DNA of 64,000 nucleotides. Source: Limnomonas spitsbergensis. Its lineage: Eukaryota > Chlorophyta > Chlorophyceae > Chlamydomonadales. The notes under the pieces are model-generated. The model had not been told where the DNA came from. It did no database searches and saw only the letters and a program-made list of their open reading frames with translations. The stretch is taken from positions 1,798,001 through 1,862,000 of the forward strand of contig JAYJMM010000111.1 of assembly GCA_037349105.1 (NCBI GenBank), given 5' to 3'. A program made the translations under genes and the position numbers. Positions 48,950 to 60,304 of the stretch are shown here, piece by piece; the stretch's first letter is position 1, and each line of letters begins with the position of its first letter.

Positions 48950-49222
48950 ATGGCTCGCGTCCTTGTTGCAAGCACTTTTGACACACTAAATCTCGGACTC
49001 AGAATGATGTTGGAACCGCAATTTCTTCCACAAGCACTGACGATTAGTCAATTACACAGTCTGACCTTATATGTTGATCTCAAGCAAGCAGGATATCGGT
49101 CTGGGATAGCTAATTCACAGGCGATCTTCAAAATTCTACACAAAGCGGGTCCGATCGTGCTACGACCGGCTTTGCCAGATCTCAATTTGGTACAGAATGC
49201 CCAAGCTGCAGGTAACGACTAG
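48950..49222 (+). CDS. Possible short ORF or exon, unidentified
   Basis: Ninety codons from ATG to TAG with balanced, helix-like sequence (ISQLHSLTLYVDLKQAGYRS, QAIFKILHKAGPIVL). No splice context, domain or neighbour supports a function. It precedes LINE-like sequence and may be a remnant of a mobile element. Confidence 0.3.
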   Translation: MARVLVASTFDTLNLGLRMMLEPQFLPQALTISQLHSLTLYVDLKQAGYRSGIANSQAIFKILHKAGPIVLRPALPDLNLVQNAQAAGND

Positions 49223-49379
49223 GATTATTTTCAAGATGTCCTAGGCAGGATAAATTCAAATACAAATCCAGGACAAAGAGGCTCCAGCAACTTAAACAGG
49301 GACTTGATGACAATATCTGATCAGGCTATAACTACTTTTGTCCCTCTATAAGTACACTTTGGGGGGGGGTGCCAAACGG

Positions 49380-50522
49380 GCGCTAAGGTATGCACGGGAC
49401 TTCTCTCCTTGAGAGGGAGCCGCGTAGACGAGCTCGGTCTCATGAAGCCTGCTGGTCGCGAGGTGCCCCAGTTGGTAATGCGCCGCATGGACTCTTAGTG
49501 AATCTCCTCTCCCTGGATACGTGCCTGGTCAGCCGGCTGTGCGGGTCGGGTGACGAGGTGGAGCACCGTAGGTTGTACGCACTTCTAGGCGAGCCGGGCA
49601 GATGCAGTCGGGCTTGCGGAGACCGATGATCTGCTGGATCTACGTTGTTGCTTGCTCTGTGCCATTACAACTTTGGGTTTAGGGTTAAGGGTTTCTGCAG
49701 CTCTAGACTTGACTTGGTTCAAGGTACTGGCTATGTTGTGAAAAGAGTATGGCTGCTCTGAGAGCTAGACGGTACTTTCTTACACTTGAGAGTTAAGAGC
49801 CTGTCATTTTAAAGGGACAAAAGTAAAGGAGACGGTGGGACTGCATGAACAAGGTCCCAACAGGTCATATTAAAGGATGCATCGGCTCAGCCTGTAAAGT
49901 CGGGCTGCTACTTAGGACTCTGCACCGGCAATAGGGCGTGCGCTTGTGTGCGCACTAACTGACGCCTGCGGCTTGGTGCGGTTAGCACGGCTGACACGAG
50001 AGGACGGCGGAGCGGTCAACAACGTGAGACACGCTGCTGCCAGCGGTGTTGGGCAAGGGGAGATGGCGAGCATGTAGAGGATGCGCTGCATATCTGCTTC
50101 CATTGCCCTAGCGTGAAGGAGACGCTTAGGGAGAGAGGTTGGACAGGCCCCCAGAGGACGCCACGGATGATCAACAGTTGTACCGGGGCAGGCTTGGGTG
50201 GTAGGCTTTGACTTTTGTTGAGGACGTGGTAGGCATTGTCGAGGCCTAATTTGCTGCTTTTCTCTACCTTCTTGGGGAAAAGGTTTTCCAATCTTTTTTT
50301 TGTCTCTCTCTTACTTTCTTGTTGATGGCTTGAGAAGGGCGGGGATACTTCAGGCTGTTTCTTCCTTTTTGGGGGGGGGAGGTGGGGGGTATTCTTTCTC
50401 CTTTGTGTTATTCTCCCTATTTCCATTTTCCCAAATGTTCCTTTTCTTTTCTCACAACAGGACAGTTGGGTGCCCACGCGGCCAAGCCTTTTTGAACAGG
50501 GCCCAGAGGTGTTATGTTCTTG
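49380..50522 (+). pseudogene. LINE-like retrotransposon 3' end (decayed)
   Basis: A plus-strand frame near 50070-50130 reads HVEDALHICFHCPSVKETLR, resembling the His/Cys motif at the C-terminus of LINE reverse-transcriptase ORFs. It is followed by TTGTACCGGGGCAGGCTTGG and GACTTTTGTTGAGGACGTGG, shared with 58170-58230, a pyrimidine-rich 3' UTR, and the tail TTGGGTGCCCACGCGGCCAA...AGGGCCCAGAGGTG at 50465-50522. Upstream frames to about 49380 are open in pieces but shifted. No complete reverse transcriptase is present. Confidence 0.55.
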
Positions 50523-52211
50523 ACTTAGGACTCCGTAGCTAGAACTCAGAAACTCCGTTGCTGAAACTGCGGAATATACGGCACTGCCACGTATACGGGA
50601 ATGTGCTGTGAAAGTTAAGTTTAGCCTGGTTTTTTTGCAAAACAATTTTAGCTATATCACGGCGTACAGCCTGATGCAGAAGGCCCTACAGCTTAGCCCA
50701 GTCAAGGTTTGGGAACAATACGTCGGTCCAGCCTTGCATTCTCCCTCCCCCTCGATTGCTTTCACGTGATTTGCAGCAGTACTAAAAATAACCCACGGGG
50801 CCGCAGCAACGACCAAGCATGCAGAAGGGAAAGGCCACGAACGCATAATGGCATAATGGTTTCTGATATCTCATAATTACATTTGAACCGGCAGGGCCAA
50901 AAATCCAGGCCAAGACAGACCTGGGTGTTGTGACAGGCTTATCTTCAATCAACGGGCTCGGAAACGTCAGGTGCTTTGACAGCAAAGAAAATAGCTTCTG
51001 AAAGTTAAGACGGCGTCAAAAATAGCAGACACGATTTGGCTGCAAAAATTGATGCACATAGGGACATGCCTGCTTTCCATGCCAAAGCTTCATGCATGTG
51101 AGATCTAGTAAAATACGTCCATGGCCACAAAGTCCTGGTCCAGAACGCTTCCAGTCAAGAGATTGAAAGGCTAAAAGGTGCGAGACATTTGGGCTGAGAT
51201 GCAGCTGCCTGTCCATACATGTCAACAATAATAATTATGTTGACTCTAACCGAGTAACCGATCATATACTGGTAAATTAAAATTGGGTAAACTTCAAACG
51301 AATTTGGACCGCGAAAACAGCCAAGAGGAATAATGCAATTCATATGATGATGCAGAGCTTTATTTCTTGACGCTTAAGGGCACCTCCAAAGAATCCAGCT
51401 GAAAACAACACAGCCGAGGGGCCCTGTCCGCACAGCTAATGCTGAGACAAGCAGGTCAACATTCACAGCATACATTCATGCAGTGATATGAAAAGGCCGC
51501 CCTTTAACTATTCACTCATGCAGCGATGTGCAGAGGCTACATCAAGATTCCTTCAAAAGGAAAATCTGCCGATACTGCAAACCCGCTGCCAACAACAATA
51601 CTGCACTGCGCCGAAACGAACCCTCTCTAGTGCACGGCCATAAAGATAATATAAATTGACAGGTCATGATGAACCACTCGCAGCAAGCATGATGCTTAAA
51701 CTGAACAACCCAATTCACTCCTCGAGCCGAACTCACAAACCGACAAATCATGCGTTGTTGAGAAAAGACTCCCCAAAGCCGCTACTTGGCAGAGCATGCC
51801 AGTGTCATTTTAGGGTCCCGAGGCTCTAACAGCCTCTTCCCTAATTAATAACTGATGGGCCTAGTTGCAAAGCTCATCATCAACAACAAAAAACCGGAAT
51901 GATGATATAGCTAAAAGACACACAGTGAAGGTATCAGTCCTTGAGCTATCCTACATTAACGACGCACTCACACATCTACAGCCCGTAGCACGAACTTCAA
52001 TCTACACCTCAAGTCTTCATGGAGCTATTCCCCCCCGGGGACAGGCCATACAAAATTTCTCATGCACAGTGCAGACACTTGAACAAAGCTTCCCTCATCC
52101 CTCCTAGACAAACTTCAGCAGCTCTCAGAGATTTCTTTTCCCCAAAATTGAACAGACAGTCCCTATCCCAGGGTCACACGATGGCCACCACCAGTGCAGG
52201 GCTGCATCCTA
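50523..52211. other. Intergenic, no supported gene
   Basis: Contains a minus-strand end of the GTAGCTGAA repeat at about 50645-50720 and otherwise only short unsupported ORFs. It includes the expected 3' flank of the minus-strand ORF at 52212. Confidence 0.5.
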
Positions 52212-53096
52212 TCAGTGCACAGGCACATGCGTCGCGACGCAGGGGAATTCCTCAGTGGCCATGAATTGCATCTCATTCTCGACCAACAAGCTGGCAAAAC
52301 TGGCACCAACATCAGAGCCTTCATGCGAGTTCCAAGCCTCAGGGAGCAGCTGCTCAGGGAGGCCTGCATGGCTGCTGGGATGCTGCTGTCTGCGGTCAGC
52401 TTGCGAGTACCGTGCACCATGTGCAGCGCTGGGCCAGCAGAAGGTGTCAAGTACCACATCAGCAGTGGGGGCCGAGAGCTGCGCATACAGAGCACGTTGG
52501 CCAGCTGGTGCAGAGAGCTGCGCCTGCAGCAGGGCGCTCGGGCTATCGCATCTTTCATTTTCCATATCATTCATGCTGTGGTATAAACCGGCGAGCCATT
52601 GCGAGCGGCGACCCCTACTAGTCGGTGATGGCTCGTCCTCCCCCTCGACGCCGAAGGTATCGTCGTGGTCGATGACAATATCGGGCTTGCAGTATGCGGC
52701 ACCGTGCATCCTGCCTTCAAGCAGAAAGTTGAGATCCGTGTCACAGGTGTCCCAAGCCGGGCCATCATCTTCGCCGTCATAGGCGTCGCTGCAATGGGCA
52801 GCGACGGCAGAGGTCAGGCAGAACACGGGGACTGTAGAAGCTGCAGGGGCAGCGTCGGAGCACGTATGACAGGCGGTCCTTGAAGTGGGGTCCAAGCCGC
52901 TGACAGGGACGCATTGCTGGTCGCAGACTTGCTGCCCATATCGGGCGGACAGCAGCAACGATAAGGCCGAGGTGGCGCCGTGGCATTTGTCCTCGCGGCG
53001 GGAAAGATGCTCTGCAATCGAGTCGGTATCATTGTTACATAAGTCCTCTTGTTGAAAGTCAGATGCAAGGTCTCCGAAGAAGCTGCCCCGAGGCAT
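52212..53096 (-). CDS. Hypothetical protein, 294 codons
   Basis: ATG at 53096-53094, with an in-frame TGA 24 nt upstream; stop TGA at 52212. It could be a single-exon gene or a last exon entered at GTGATCAG. Composition is protein-like and non-repetitive, with an acidic middle (DAYDGEDDGPAWDTCDTDLN, PDIVIDHDDTFGVEGEDEPS), a conserved-looking QWLAGLYHSMNDMENERC stretch and C-terminal SFASLLVENEMQFMATEEF. No catalytic motif or membrane segment is seen. EGRMHG and LLVENEMQF resemble EGRVHG and LLSSEMFLNF of the gene at 62917-64000, so the two may be distant relatives. Confidence 0.6.
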   Translation of the reverse strand: MPRGSFFGDLASDFQQEDLCNNDTDSIAEHLSRREDKCHGATSALSLLLSARYGQQVCDQQCVPVSGLDPTSRTACHTCSDAAPAASTVPVFCLTSAVAAHCSDAYDGEDDGPAWDTCDTDLNFLLEGRMHGAAYCKPDIVIDHDDTFGVEGEDEPSPTSRGRRSQWLAGLYHSMNDMENERCDSPSALLQAQLSAPAGQRALYAQLSAPTADVVLDTFCWPSAAHGARYSQADRRQQHPSSHAGLPEQLLPEAWNSHEGSDVGASFASLLVENEMQFMATEEFPCVATHVPVH

Positions 53097-53960
53097 CGCC
53101 GTAGTTATGTCACCTGATCACGATAGGCACGGGGCATCGTCAGTAAGCTACAACCTATTGACCCAGCCTCGAGATAGCACGATACAGTACTGACAGTTGC
53201 TTGCACATGCAGGGCAGCGCCGGGTCGCCGTCCAGAATTGATATCAAGCATCGGGGTTGGAAACTGGCGATTACACCCACCCCAGACACATACCTGTTTG
53301 TATCCCTGATCTTACCTGCACTTAAGCTTGAAAATTTAGCGTAGTAATGTTGTGTTTGGGGGGCCGGGGACCCAGGATAAGCCGACTTTGACGGTGGCAA
53401 TGGAGCCTTCACGGGAACGAGGTCGGTCTGGATTGAAAGAGAGTATGTTTTGAGGTTTAAACGCTGAAAAGTGATGAGTACACTTGCTTGCGATCGTCTT
53501 TCTAGTCTCTTACCCCCTGAGCTCGTTCAAGACGCGACTCCTGGCATGTACGGCAACACTGCCGCACGTGGTCATCGTGACGCTTCGTCATGATTTGGGT
53601 GGAACCCATGTGAGAAACAATTATGGAATTAATACCAAGTTCCGTCAGAGTTCTTGCGGTGGTATCACACTAGATAGGGTGAGCAACTTCTGTACCGACC
53701 CAAGGGAGAAGTTGGTATCAACCTGTGAGCAACATTCAAACCTGAGCAAACGCAGTCTTCTGCATTTTTCATTAACCTCCGCATCTCCAATATATTCTAC
53801 AATGAAACTCTACCGGGGCCATGACATTCGGCAGACTGTCCTACCCCTCTTCGGATAAAGGAGGGGCACCTGTGCGATCTCTGTCCCTGGAATTGAGGGG
53901 TGCAGTAATATACAATACTGAATTAGGGGTAGGATACGCGGAGGAACCTGGCAAAACGCA
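53097..53960. other. Intergenic, no supported gene
   Basis: Short ORFs only. CGCTGCTGTCACGTGGAAGAGGG is duplicated in tandem at about 53995-54042, just downstream. Confidence 0.45.
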
Positions 53961-54281
53961 AAACCTTGACTAGGTCTTTCTCGATATTCGCTCCGCGCTG
54001 CTGTCACGTGGAAGAGGGCCGCGCTGCTGTCACGTGGAAGAGGGACAATCATGGTATCCATGGGCCGAAGCCCGTCCAGAAGTACCTGTCCAGCGGCGAT
54101 TTCACAGTCGAGCTAGCTCAGCAGATGACGAGCAGGGGCAGGACGACGACCGCCTGTGACGAAGCCCTGCAGTTCTACAGGCTAGTGATAAGAATGCTTT
54201 GAGTGATGCATCAGACATTTCCCCTTCCATGCATGCTCCCATCTAGTGGTCCATGTCCTCCAGTGGTCAAAACTGGAGCCC

Positions 54282-55105
54282 AGGGTAGCATGCAGCAACA
54301 TGGAGGTGCCGCCTCCCCCCTGTCTCAGCTGCCTAGGCCTGCTGGAGCCCAGTGCAGCATGCAGCAACATGGAGGTGCCGCCTCCCCCCTGTCTCAGCTG
54401 CCTAGGCCTGCTGGAGCCCAGGGCAGCATGCGGCATCATGGAGGTGCTGCCTACCCCCTGTCTCAGCTGCCTAGGCATGCTGGAGCTTAGGGCAGCATGC
54501 AGCATCATGGAGGTGCTGCCTCCCCCCTGTCTCAGCCGCCTAGGCCTGCTGGAGCTTAGGGCAGCATGCATCATCATGGAGGTGCTGCCTCCCCCTTGTC
54601 TCAGCTGCCTAGGCCTGCTGGAGCTTAGGGCAGCATGCAGCAACATGGAGGTGCTGCCTCCCCCCTGTCTCAGCTGCCTAGGCCTGCTGGAGCTTAGGGC
54701 AGCATGTAGCAACATGGAGGTGCTGCCTCCCCCCTGTCTCAGATGCCTAGGCCTGCTGGAGCTTAGGGCAGCATGCAGCATCATGGAGCTGATGCCTCCC
54801 CCCTGTCTCAGCTGCCTAGGCCTGCTGGAGTATAGGGCAGCATGCAGCAACATGGAGGTGCTGCCTCCCCCCTGTCTCAGCTGCCTAGGCCTGCTGGAGC
54901 TTAGGGCAGCATGCAGCAACATGGAGGTGCTGCCTCCCCCCTGTCTCAGCTGCCTAGGCCTGCTGGAGCTTAGGGCAGCATGCAGCAACATGGAGGTGCC
55001 GCCTCCCCCCTGTCTCAGCTGCCTAGGCCTGCTGGAGCTTAGGGCAGCATGCAGCAACATGGAGGTGCCGCCTCCCCCCTGTCTCAGCTGCCTAGGCCTG
55101 CTGGA
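54282..55105 (+). repeat. 69-bp minisatellite inside the ORF
   Basis: Twelve copies of GGAGGTGCTGCCTCCCCCCT, GTCTCAGCTGCCTAGGCCTG, CTGGAGCTTAGGGCAGCATG and CAGCAACAT. Early units read GAGCCCAG; nine later units read GAGCTTAG or GAGTATAG, placing TAG in the presumed frame. Confidence 0.93.
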
Positions 55106-55524
55106 GCCCACAATAGCATGGGCCTTGTACCTGATGGCTAGGGCTGCTGGAGCTCTGGTCATGCTTCAAAGCCTGGAGCTGCTGCCACCCACTTCAGCTT
55201 AGCAAGCTAAGGTTACCCTGCCATTCCCTGGCATTGTTGACCTGCCTGAAACTGAGGAGTTGTTCCTGTACGAGTACCTTGGCCGTCAGCTACTCCCAGC
55301 GGGTGTGTCTTATGTGGCAGAGCTGATCAAGGAGACTAAGCAGCTCTTCAGATCGCGCCGGGGAGCACCGGCAGCATGGCGCCCTGCCCCCCCCCCCTCC
55401 CTCCAGGACTTGGGACAGCACAGGGGGCCCACTGTCTCTGACATCCTTGCTGCATTGGCAGCAACACGTGATGACCCCCACAAACTTATGTTGCTAGCTG
55501 ATCATGCTGCAAGCCAGCTTGGAG

Positions 55525-56085
55525 GTGCCGCCTCCCCCCTGTCTCAGATCCCTAGGTCTGCTGGAGCCCAGGGCAGCATGCAACAGCCTGGAGCTGCTGC
55601 CACCCCCCTGTCTAGGCCTGCTGGAGCCCAGGGCAGCATGCAGCAGCCTGGAGGTGCGGCCTCCCCCTTGTCTCAGCTGCTTATGTCTGTTGGAGCCCAC
55701 AGCAGCATGCAGCAGCCTGGAGCTGCTGCCACCCCCCTGTCTAGGCTTGCTGGAGCCCGCAGCAGCATGCAGCAGCCTGGATCTGCTGCCACCCCCCTGT
55801 CTCAGCTGTCTAGGCCTGCTGGAGCCCGCAGCAGCATGCAGCAGCCTGGAGCTGCTGCCATCCCTATGTCTCAGCTGTCTAGGCCTGCTGGAGGCCACAG
55901 CAGCATGCAACAGCATGGAGCTGCTGCCACCCCCATGTCTCAGCTGTCTAGGCCTGTTGGAGCCCACAACAGCATGTTGCAGCCTGGAGCTGCTGCCACC
56001 CCTTTGTACTTGATGGCTAGAGCTGCTGGAGCTCAGGTCATGCTTCAACAGCCTGGAGCCGCTGCCACCCCCCTTGGCCTGCCAT
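55525..56085 (+). repeat. Second, diverged 48-69 bp array within the open ORF
   Basis: Related units with CCTGGAGCTGCTGCCACCCC, CTGTCTAGGCCTGCTGGAGC and CCACAGCAGCATGCAGCAG. These lack stop codons in the main frame, unlike the first array. Confidence 0.88.
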
Positions 56086-56870
56086 CTTCGTTGGACAGCC
56101 AGGTCCTTTTACAGGAGTGCCCTAGGCTCAAGAGGCCTGCTCCTCAGGATAAGGCACCCAACAAGCATGCCAAGGTGGGTGTGGTCAAGTCCAATCAGAG
56201 GAAAGGGATGTGGCTCAGGCACCATGTGGGGGCTAAGCGTGCTACATTGTCATCAGCATGCACGCCTATCAGTACCCCATCAGAGATATCCTTGTTCAAC
56301 CAACTCTTCCCCAAGTTCTCCAGCAAAGGACGGACGACAGACTGGGATGCAATGGCTAGGGAGTTCAATAATGAGGTGGTTCATGCCCTGGGCCAACAGC
56401 AGTCCGCAGGGGCCCAGGGCAACAGCCTCAGACCAAAGACCTCAAGGCAACTGCTTGAATTCCAGAAGAGGGTCACCAATGAGCTGTGTAGGAGGGACAC
56501 TGCTGCTTTGAGTGAGGCACTGAGCTGCACATCCATGCAGCCCCCTCCCTTCACTCCTGGTGTGCAGAACGCCATCGACGCCATCAGCCTGGTTCTGGAT
56601 GCAGCCAAGGCCATCAAGAGGATGGACAGTGCTTCTCCAGCATTAGCTGCTGCTCTTATTGTGTCCAGGAAGCAGTTTGCCAGCAAGGCCAAGGAGAACA
56701 AGGGCACACGGCAGGGGGAGGGACAGAAGAGGTGTGCTGTTTGCAACACGATGGCGTCGGGTTGTATCAGCACCGGGCCACTTGTGAGGCATACCAGGCA
56801 AAGTATGGGAAGAAGTAGGGTGTGTTCTTCACTTCTGCAACCTCTACTCATGCTTCAGAATGCTGACTGA

Positions 56871-58130
56871 TTCATTTGGTATTTGAGATCAATTTTGGAT
56901 TCAGACAGGATTAACAAGGAGCATGATTGCCATCATACTTGCTATTTTGTTTGCTTTGTTAATTTGATTTTAAATTTAGAACAACCAGAAACATTGGCAG
57001 TAGTTTCCTGTACTTTTTGGAATGTGTGAATTGGATTTGTCTGATCAGGCCATGTAGGAGCCTGAGTGTGGATGAGAAGCTTTGCATGAAGCTGGATACA
57101 AGAACGGCTCGTTATCTTGGTTTGTTTCATGGCTGACCTGCAATTTTTTCTGTGCATGCATGCTGCCTACAGAGTGAGAAGTGTGACTGTGTATCCCGAG
57201 TGTGGGATGTGAGGCCGCTGCCACTTTTTGTCGTCTGATGACCGACAACTAGCATGCATAAGCAGAATATATTTAATAGCAAGTTCAATAACAACTGGGT
57301 TGCCCTCGAGGCCCACTGCAATTCGACGGTCGGTACATGCAACTTCCCCCTTGAGGCAGATCACGTGCTGCAACTTCTCCCATAGATGCGCCTACGGTCT
57401 AAGAAGTTGCTCTGTTAATATCGCGTGCAGCGCTGCGCGCTGCACGCGTCTCCCTATTTCCCCCCACTTCCACACATTCTCTCCCTATGTAGTTGCTATT
57501 TTTCCCACTCCCGTGGGACCACGAGGAGTTGTTCCAGTGCCAGCAGGTGCCAGCGGTGTGCCAGCCGGTGTCTGCTAAACTCGGGCTGTTTGCTTTCCTT
57601 TCGCTATCTAGCACCTCTAAAGCGCGCATCTAAGTAGCATGAAAATATTGTATCATCTGATGTCATCACTGTGCTCTGTTTGCCTGCTGATTAATATTGA
57701 GAGCGAGGCTTGGAACAGATTTTGATCTAGCGAGTCAGCAGTTTTAAGGGAAGGACTACTGCTGAATCGTACAGGTCCATCAGCAGGGATGCATCCCCTG
57801 GGTTCAGGTAGCAGGTTGCAAGCCTTGTTGCCACACCTGTCGCGATGTCACAGCCCGGCCAGCCTCTACACAATTTGAGGAAGACAACCCAGCTACGGTA
57901 TGTACGGTACGCTGTTGGAGAACTGTAGACTTGTGGGATAGTAGGGCGACCGTACCTGGTTTGTCACAGACTGACTCTGCGATACAGCAGTCACTGCAGC
58001 TGGCATGCGCGGTAGGCCTGCACATGGACAGAATTGGTATTTCAGCAAATTCGATTTTACATACCGGTACCGGTAAGTCCAACAACACAGAAATCATTCC
58101 TCACCATCAGTAGGAGTTTTTGATGACTTG
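56871..58130. other. Intergenic; perfect palindrome at 57422-57448
   Basis: No gene supported. CGCGTGCAGCG-CTGCG-CGCTGCACGCG is a perfect 11-bp stem with a 5-nt loop. Confidence 0.7.
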
Positions 58131-58144
58131 AGACGCGAGTCCCC

Positions 58145-58765
58145 CGGATGGTGCCACGGACTTTCAAAAGCTGTACCAGGGCATGCATGCTTGGGTGGGA
58201 GGCTCTGACTTTTGTTGAGGACGTGGCAGGCTTTTTTGAGGCCTACCGTAGACGCTTTTTGCCTCCGCACGAAATTAATGTTGTTTCGCCGTCGCGCCTT
58301 ATGAAAACCCCAACTTATCCGGAAAACGCCACATTTGGGACGTCAAAAAAAGTTCTCCAGTGAAGCGCGCTTTAGCGAACAACTATATTTATTTCTCGTT
58401 CGCAGAGGCAAAACAATTCTACGGTAGTTTGCTGCTTTTCTTTGCCCTCTTGGGGAATAGGCTTGAGAGGGGCAAGGGCTGCCTTTTCCTTTTTGAGGGG
58501 TAGTATTTCTTTCTCTTTTTGCTCGTTTCCTCTTTACCTTGAGTTCCTTATCTTTTCTCCCAACGGGATAGTTGGGCGCCCACGCAGCGAGCCGAGCACT
58601 TTTTAGTAGGGCCCAGAAGTGTTAAGTCATTGACATGTAGTTGACATTGATAGAAACTTACAATCAAATGATCAGCCACTAATGTGCAAGGTCACCAACT
58701 CACCATATGAGCGCGTGACCCTGTCTCATATTTTAGCAGGGCTTAGAGGTGTATTGTTGTTGACT
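58145..58765 (+). mobile_element. LINE-like 3' end fragment, copy 2
   Basis: Shares CTTGGGTGGGAGGCTCTGAC and TTTTGTTGAGGACGTGGCAG with 50190-50230. The frame ALTFVEDVAGFFEAYRRRF is open here and closed there. About 170 bp of unrelated AT-rich sequence is inserted, then TTGCTGCTTTTCTTTGCCCT, a pyrimidine tract, and the tail TTGGGCGCCCACGCAGCGAG...GGGCCCAGAAGTG to 58634. A further partial tail (AGCAGGGCTTAGAGGTG) is at 58732. Confidence 0.6.
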
Positions 58766-59009
58766 GTTTCTGTCTTTTGTGAGTGACTGAGCATCTTCAA
58801 CTATCTTCAAATTCTGTGGATGCACCCGCAGAAGTTAATGACATGAAACATGTGTGGGGCGTAGGTGTGAGGCCAGTCACACCTGCGGATGCAGTAAGCA
58901 AGAATCCACATGAGCTTCAAGAAATTTTGCTTTTGTCATCTCAGGGACGTCCCTTAGCACCCAGTCGTGCCAGTGTGGTATGGGAGTTGCACCAACCGCT
59001 GAAAAATAC

Positions 59010-59235
59010 AGTACATGGCATGCATGCGTTGTAAATACTGCATGGCGTGCCGACATTGCAGAATTTGCATGACATGCAGACACTGCGGACAATACATGGC
59101 ATGAAAATACAGAAGACTCTGCATGGCGTGACAGTGCATGGCGTGCAGACAGCGCTGACACTGCCGGTAGCACATGTACTGCCAAACATGCATACTTCGC
59201 ATGGCGTGCAGACACTTCATGTAGCACATACACTC
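59010..59235 (+). repeat. Degenerate GCATGGCGTGCAGACA repeat
   Basis: About ten imperfect copies of a 15-25 bp unit (CATGGCGTGCAGACAGCGCT, GCATGACATGCAGACACTGC). Confidence 0.8.
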
Positions 59236-59493
59236 TCTAGTGGAACTCAGGTGTCGGACTTGGTCTTCTTTGCCTTCCCGGCCTCTCCTTTTGTTCCTTT
59301 CCCCCCCTCTTCCTTTTAGTTTCTTCTTTTCTCCCTTCTGAAGAGTTGGGCGCCCACGCGGGCCCAGAGGTGTAACGTTATTGACTTCCTCTTTCCGAGG
59401 CGTCCTGGCTTTCTGCCTAGTTAGTTTCCTTTATGTTCCTTGAGGGCTGGGATATGGTAAGCCAGAAGTTCCTCCTGCCTTCCGTTTATTTTG

Positions 59494-60304
59494 ATAAGGT
59501 CTTTTTCTTGCTCATTTTTTCGTCTGTTATTATCCTCTCGCCAGAAGCTTCTTTTCCTCTCTATCACACAGACAGGCGCCCATGCAGCCGAGTACTTTTA
59601 GCATGGCCCAGAGGTGTAACGTCAATGACAGAAACAAGGCCTTTTAGCTTGGCTGGGTTCGGAGGAAATTTCAAGACACGCATAAGAGCTACAGATTTGA
59701 TGTCACATTTTCCTGCAAGGACAACTTCCGGCCCTTGGTATTGTGAAAGCCTTGTGAATGACGGTGGACCTCTGGGCCCTGATACAAAGCTCAGCCGCGT
59801 GTTTGCCCATAAACTGTGTCCCATATATACAGGGCGTGGGCCACGCACTGGGCAAAGGACGCACAATTAAATGCCATGCAAGGCCAACTTCAGGCCCTCT
59901 CGTGTATCGACTAAACAAGTCCTGTCCCACATCAAAAGAGTACGGGCCTCGCACTGGTCAACACACACAAAATATTGCATTTCATGCCAGGGCAGCTTCA
60001 GGCAATCGTCAGGCCCCCCCTTGAGTGAAATCTATAATTCCTGTCAAAAAATCGAAGACATCACGCCAGACCACCCAACATATCAAAAGGTGTGGGCCTC
60101 ACAAAAGCCAAAGAAAGGACATTGTACTGCAAATAGGGCAACCTCAGGCCCCCTCATGTAAAAACTAGTGTGTCATGTCCCATGTGAATGGGTATTGGCC
60201 TCACAGTCCAAAGCACAAAATATCTGGAAGGCACCCTAATCGGGACAAGATTCGGCCCTGACCCACGTAAAGGAAACCGCTCATGGCTCGTATTTATGTA
60301 CAAC
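59494..60304 (+). repeat. Direct duplication, copy A
   Basis: Shares order and most sequence with 61491-62189: LINE-type tail (AGGCGCCCATGCAGCCGAG), then four to five internal units of about 100 bp, each with CAACTTCAGGCCCTCTCGTG, CCTGTCCCACATCAAAAG, GGGCCTCGCACTGG and AAAATATTGCATT. Copy A has one internal unit (about 110 bp) more than copy B. Confidence 0.85.

Larger units (their letters stand above)
54045..56870 (+). pseudogene. Repeat-bearing, transposon-like ORF, decayed
   Basis: An N-terminal frame (GPKPVQKYLSSGDFTVELAQ) leads into a 69-bp array. The reading phase GGAASPLSQLPRPAGAQ-SMQQ is shared with the downstream ORF but carries TAG in nine array units. From 55203 an open frame runs to 56870: LPETEELFLYEYLGRQLLPA, a second set of Ala/Pro/Gln repeats, a Lys/Arg-rich patch (RLKRPAPQDKAPNKHAK), then LFNQLFPKFSSKGRTTDWDA and LRPKTSRQLLEFQKRVTNEL. 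The end should be a zinc-finger-like CAVCN...LYQHRATCEAYQAKYGKK, but a -1 shift near 56755 separates the Cys pair from its His/Cys partner. Likely a single-exon mobile-element or domesticated gene, now broken. Confidence 0.6.

Noticed and set aside
54182..55202. Long ORFs on both strands over the 69-bp array
   Set aside because: A 69-bp (23-codon) period keeps off-frame readings open; the frame shared with the downstream ORF is the one with stops.
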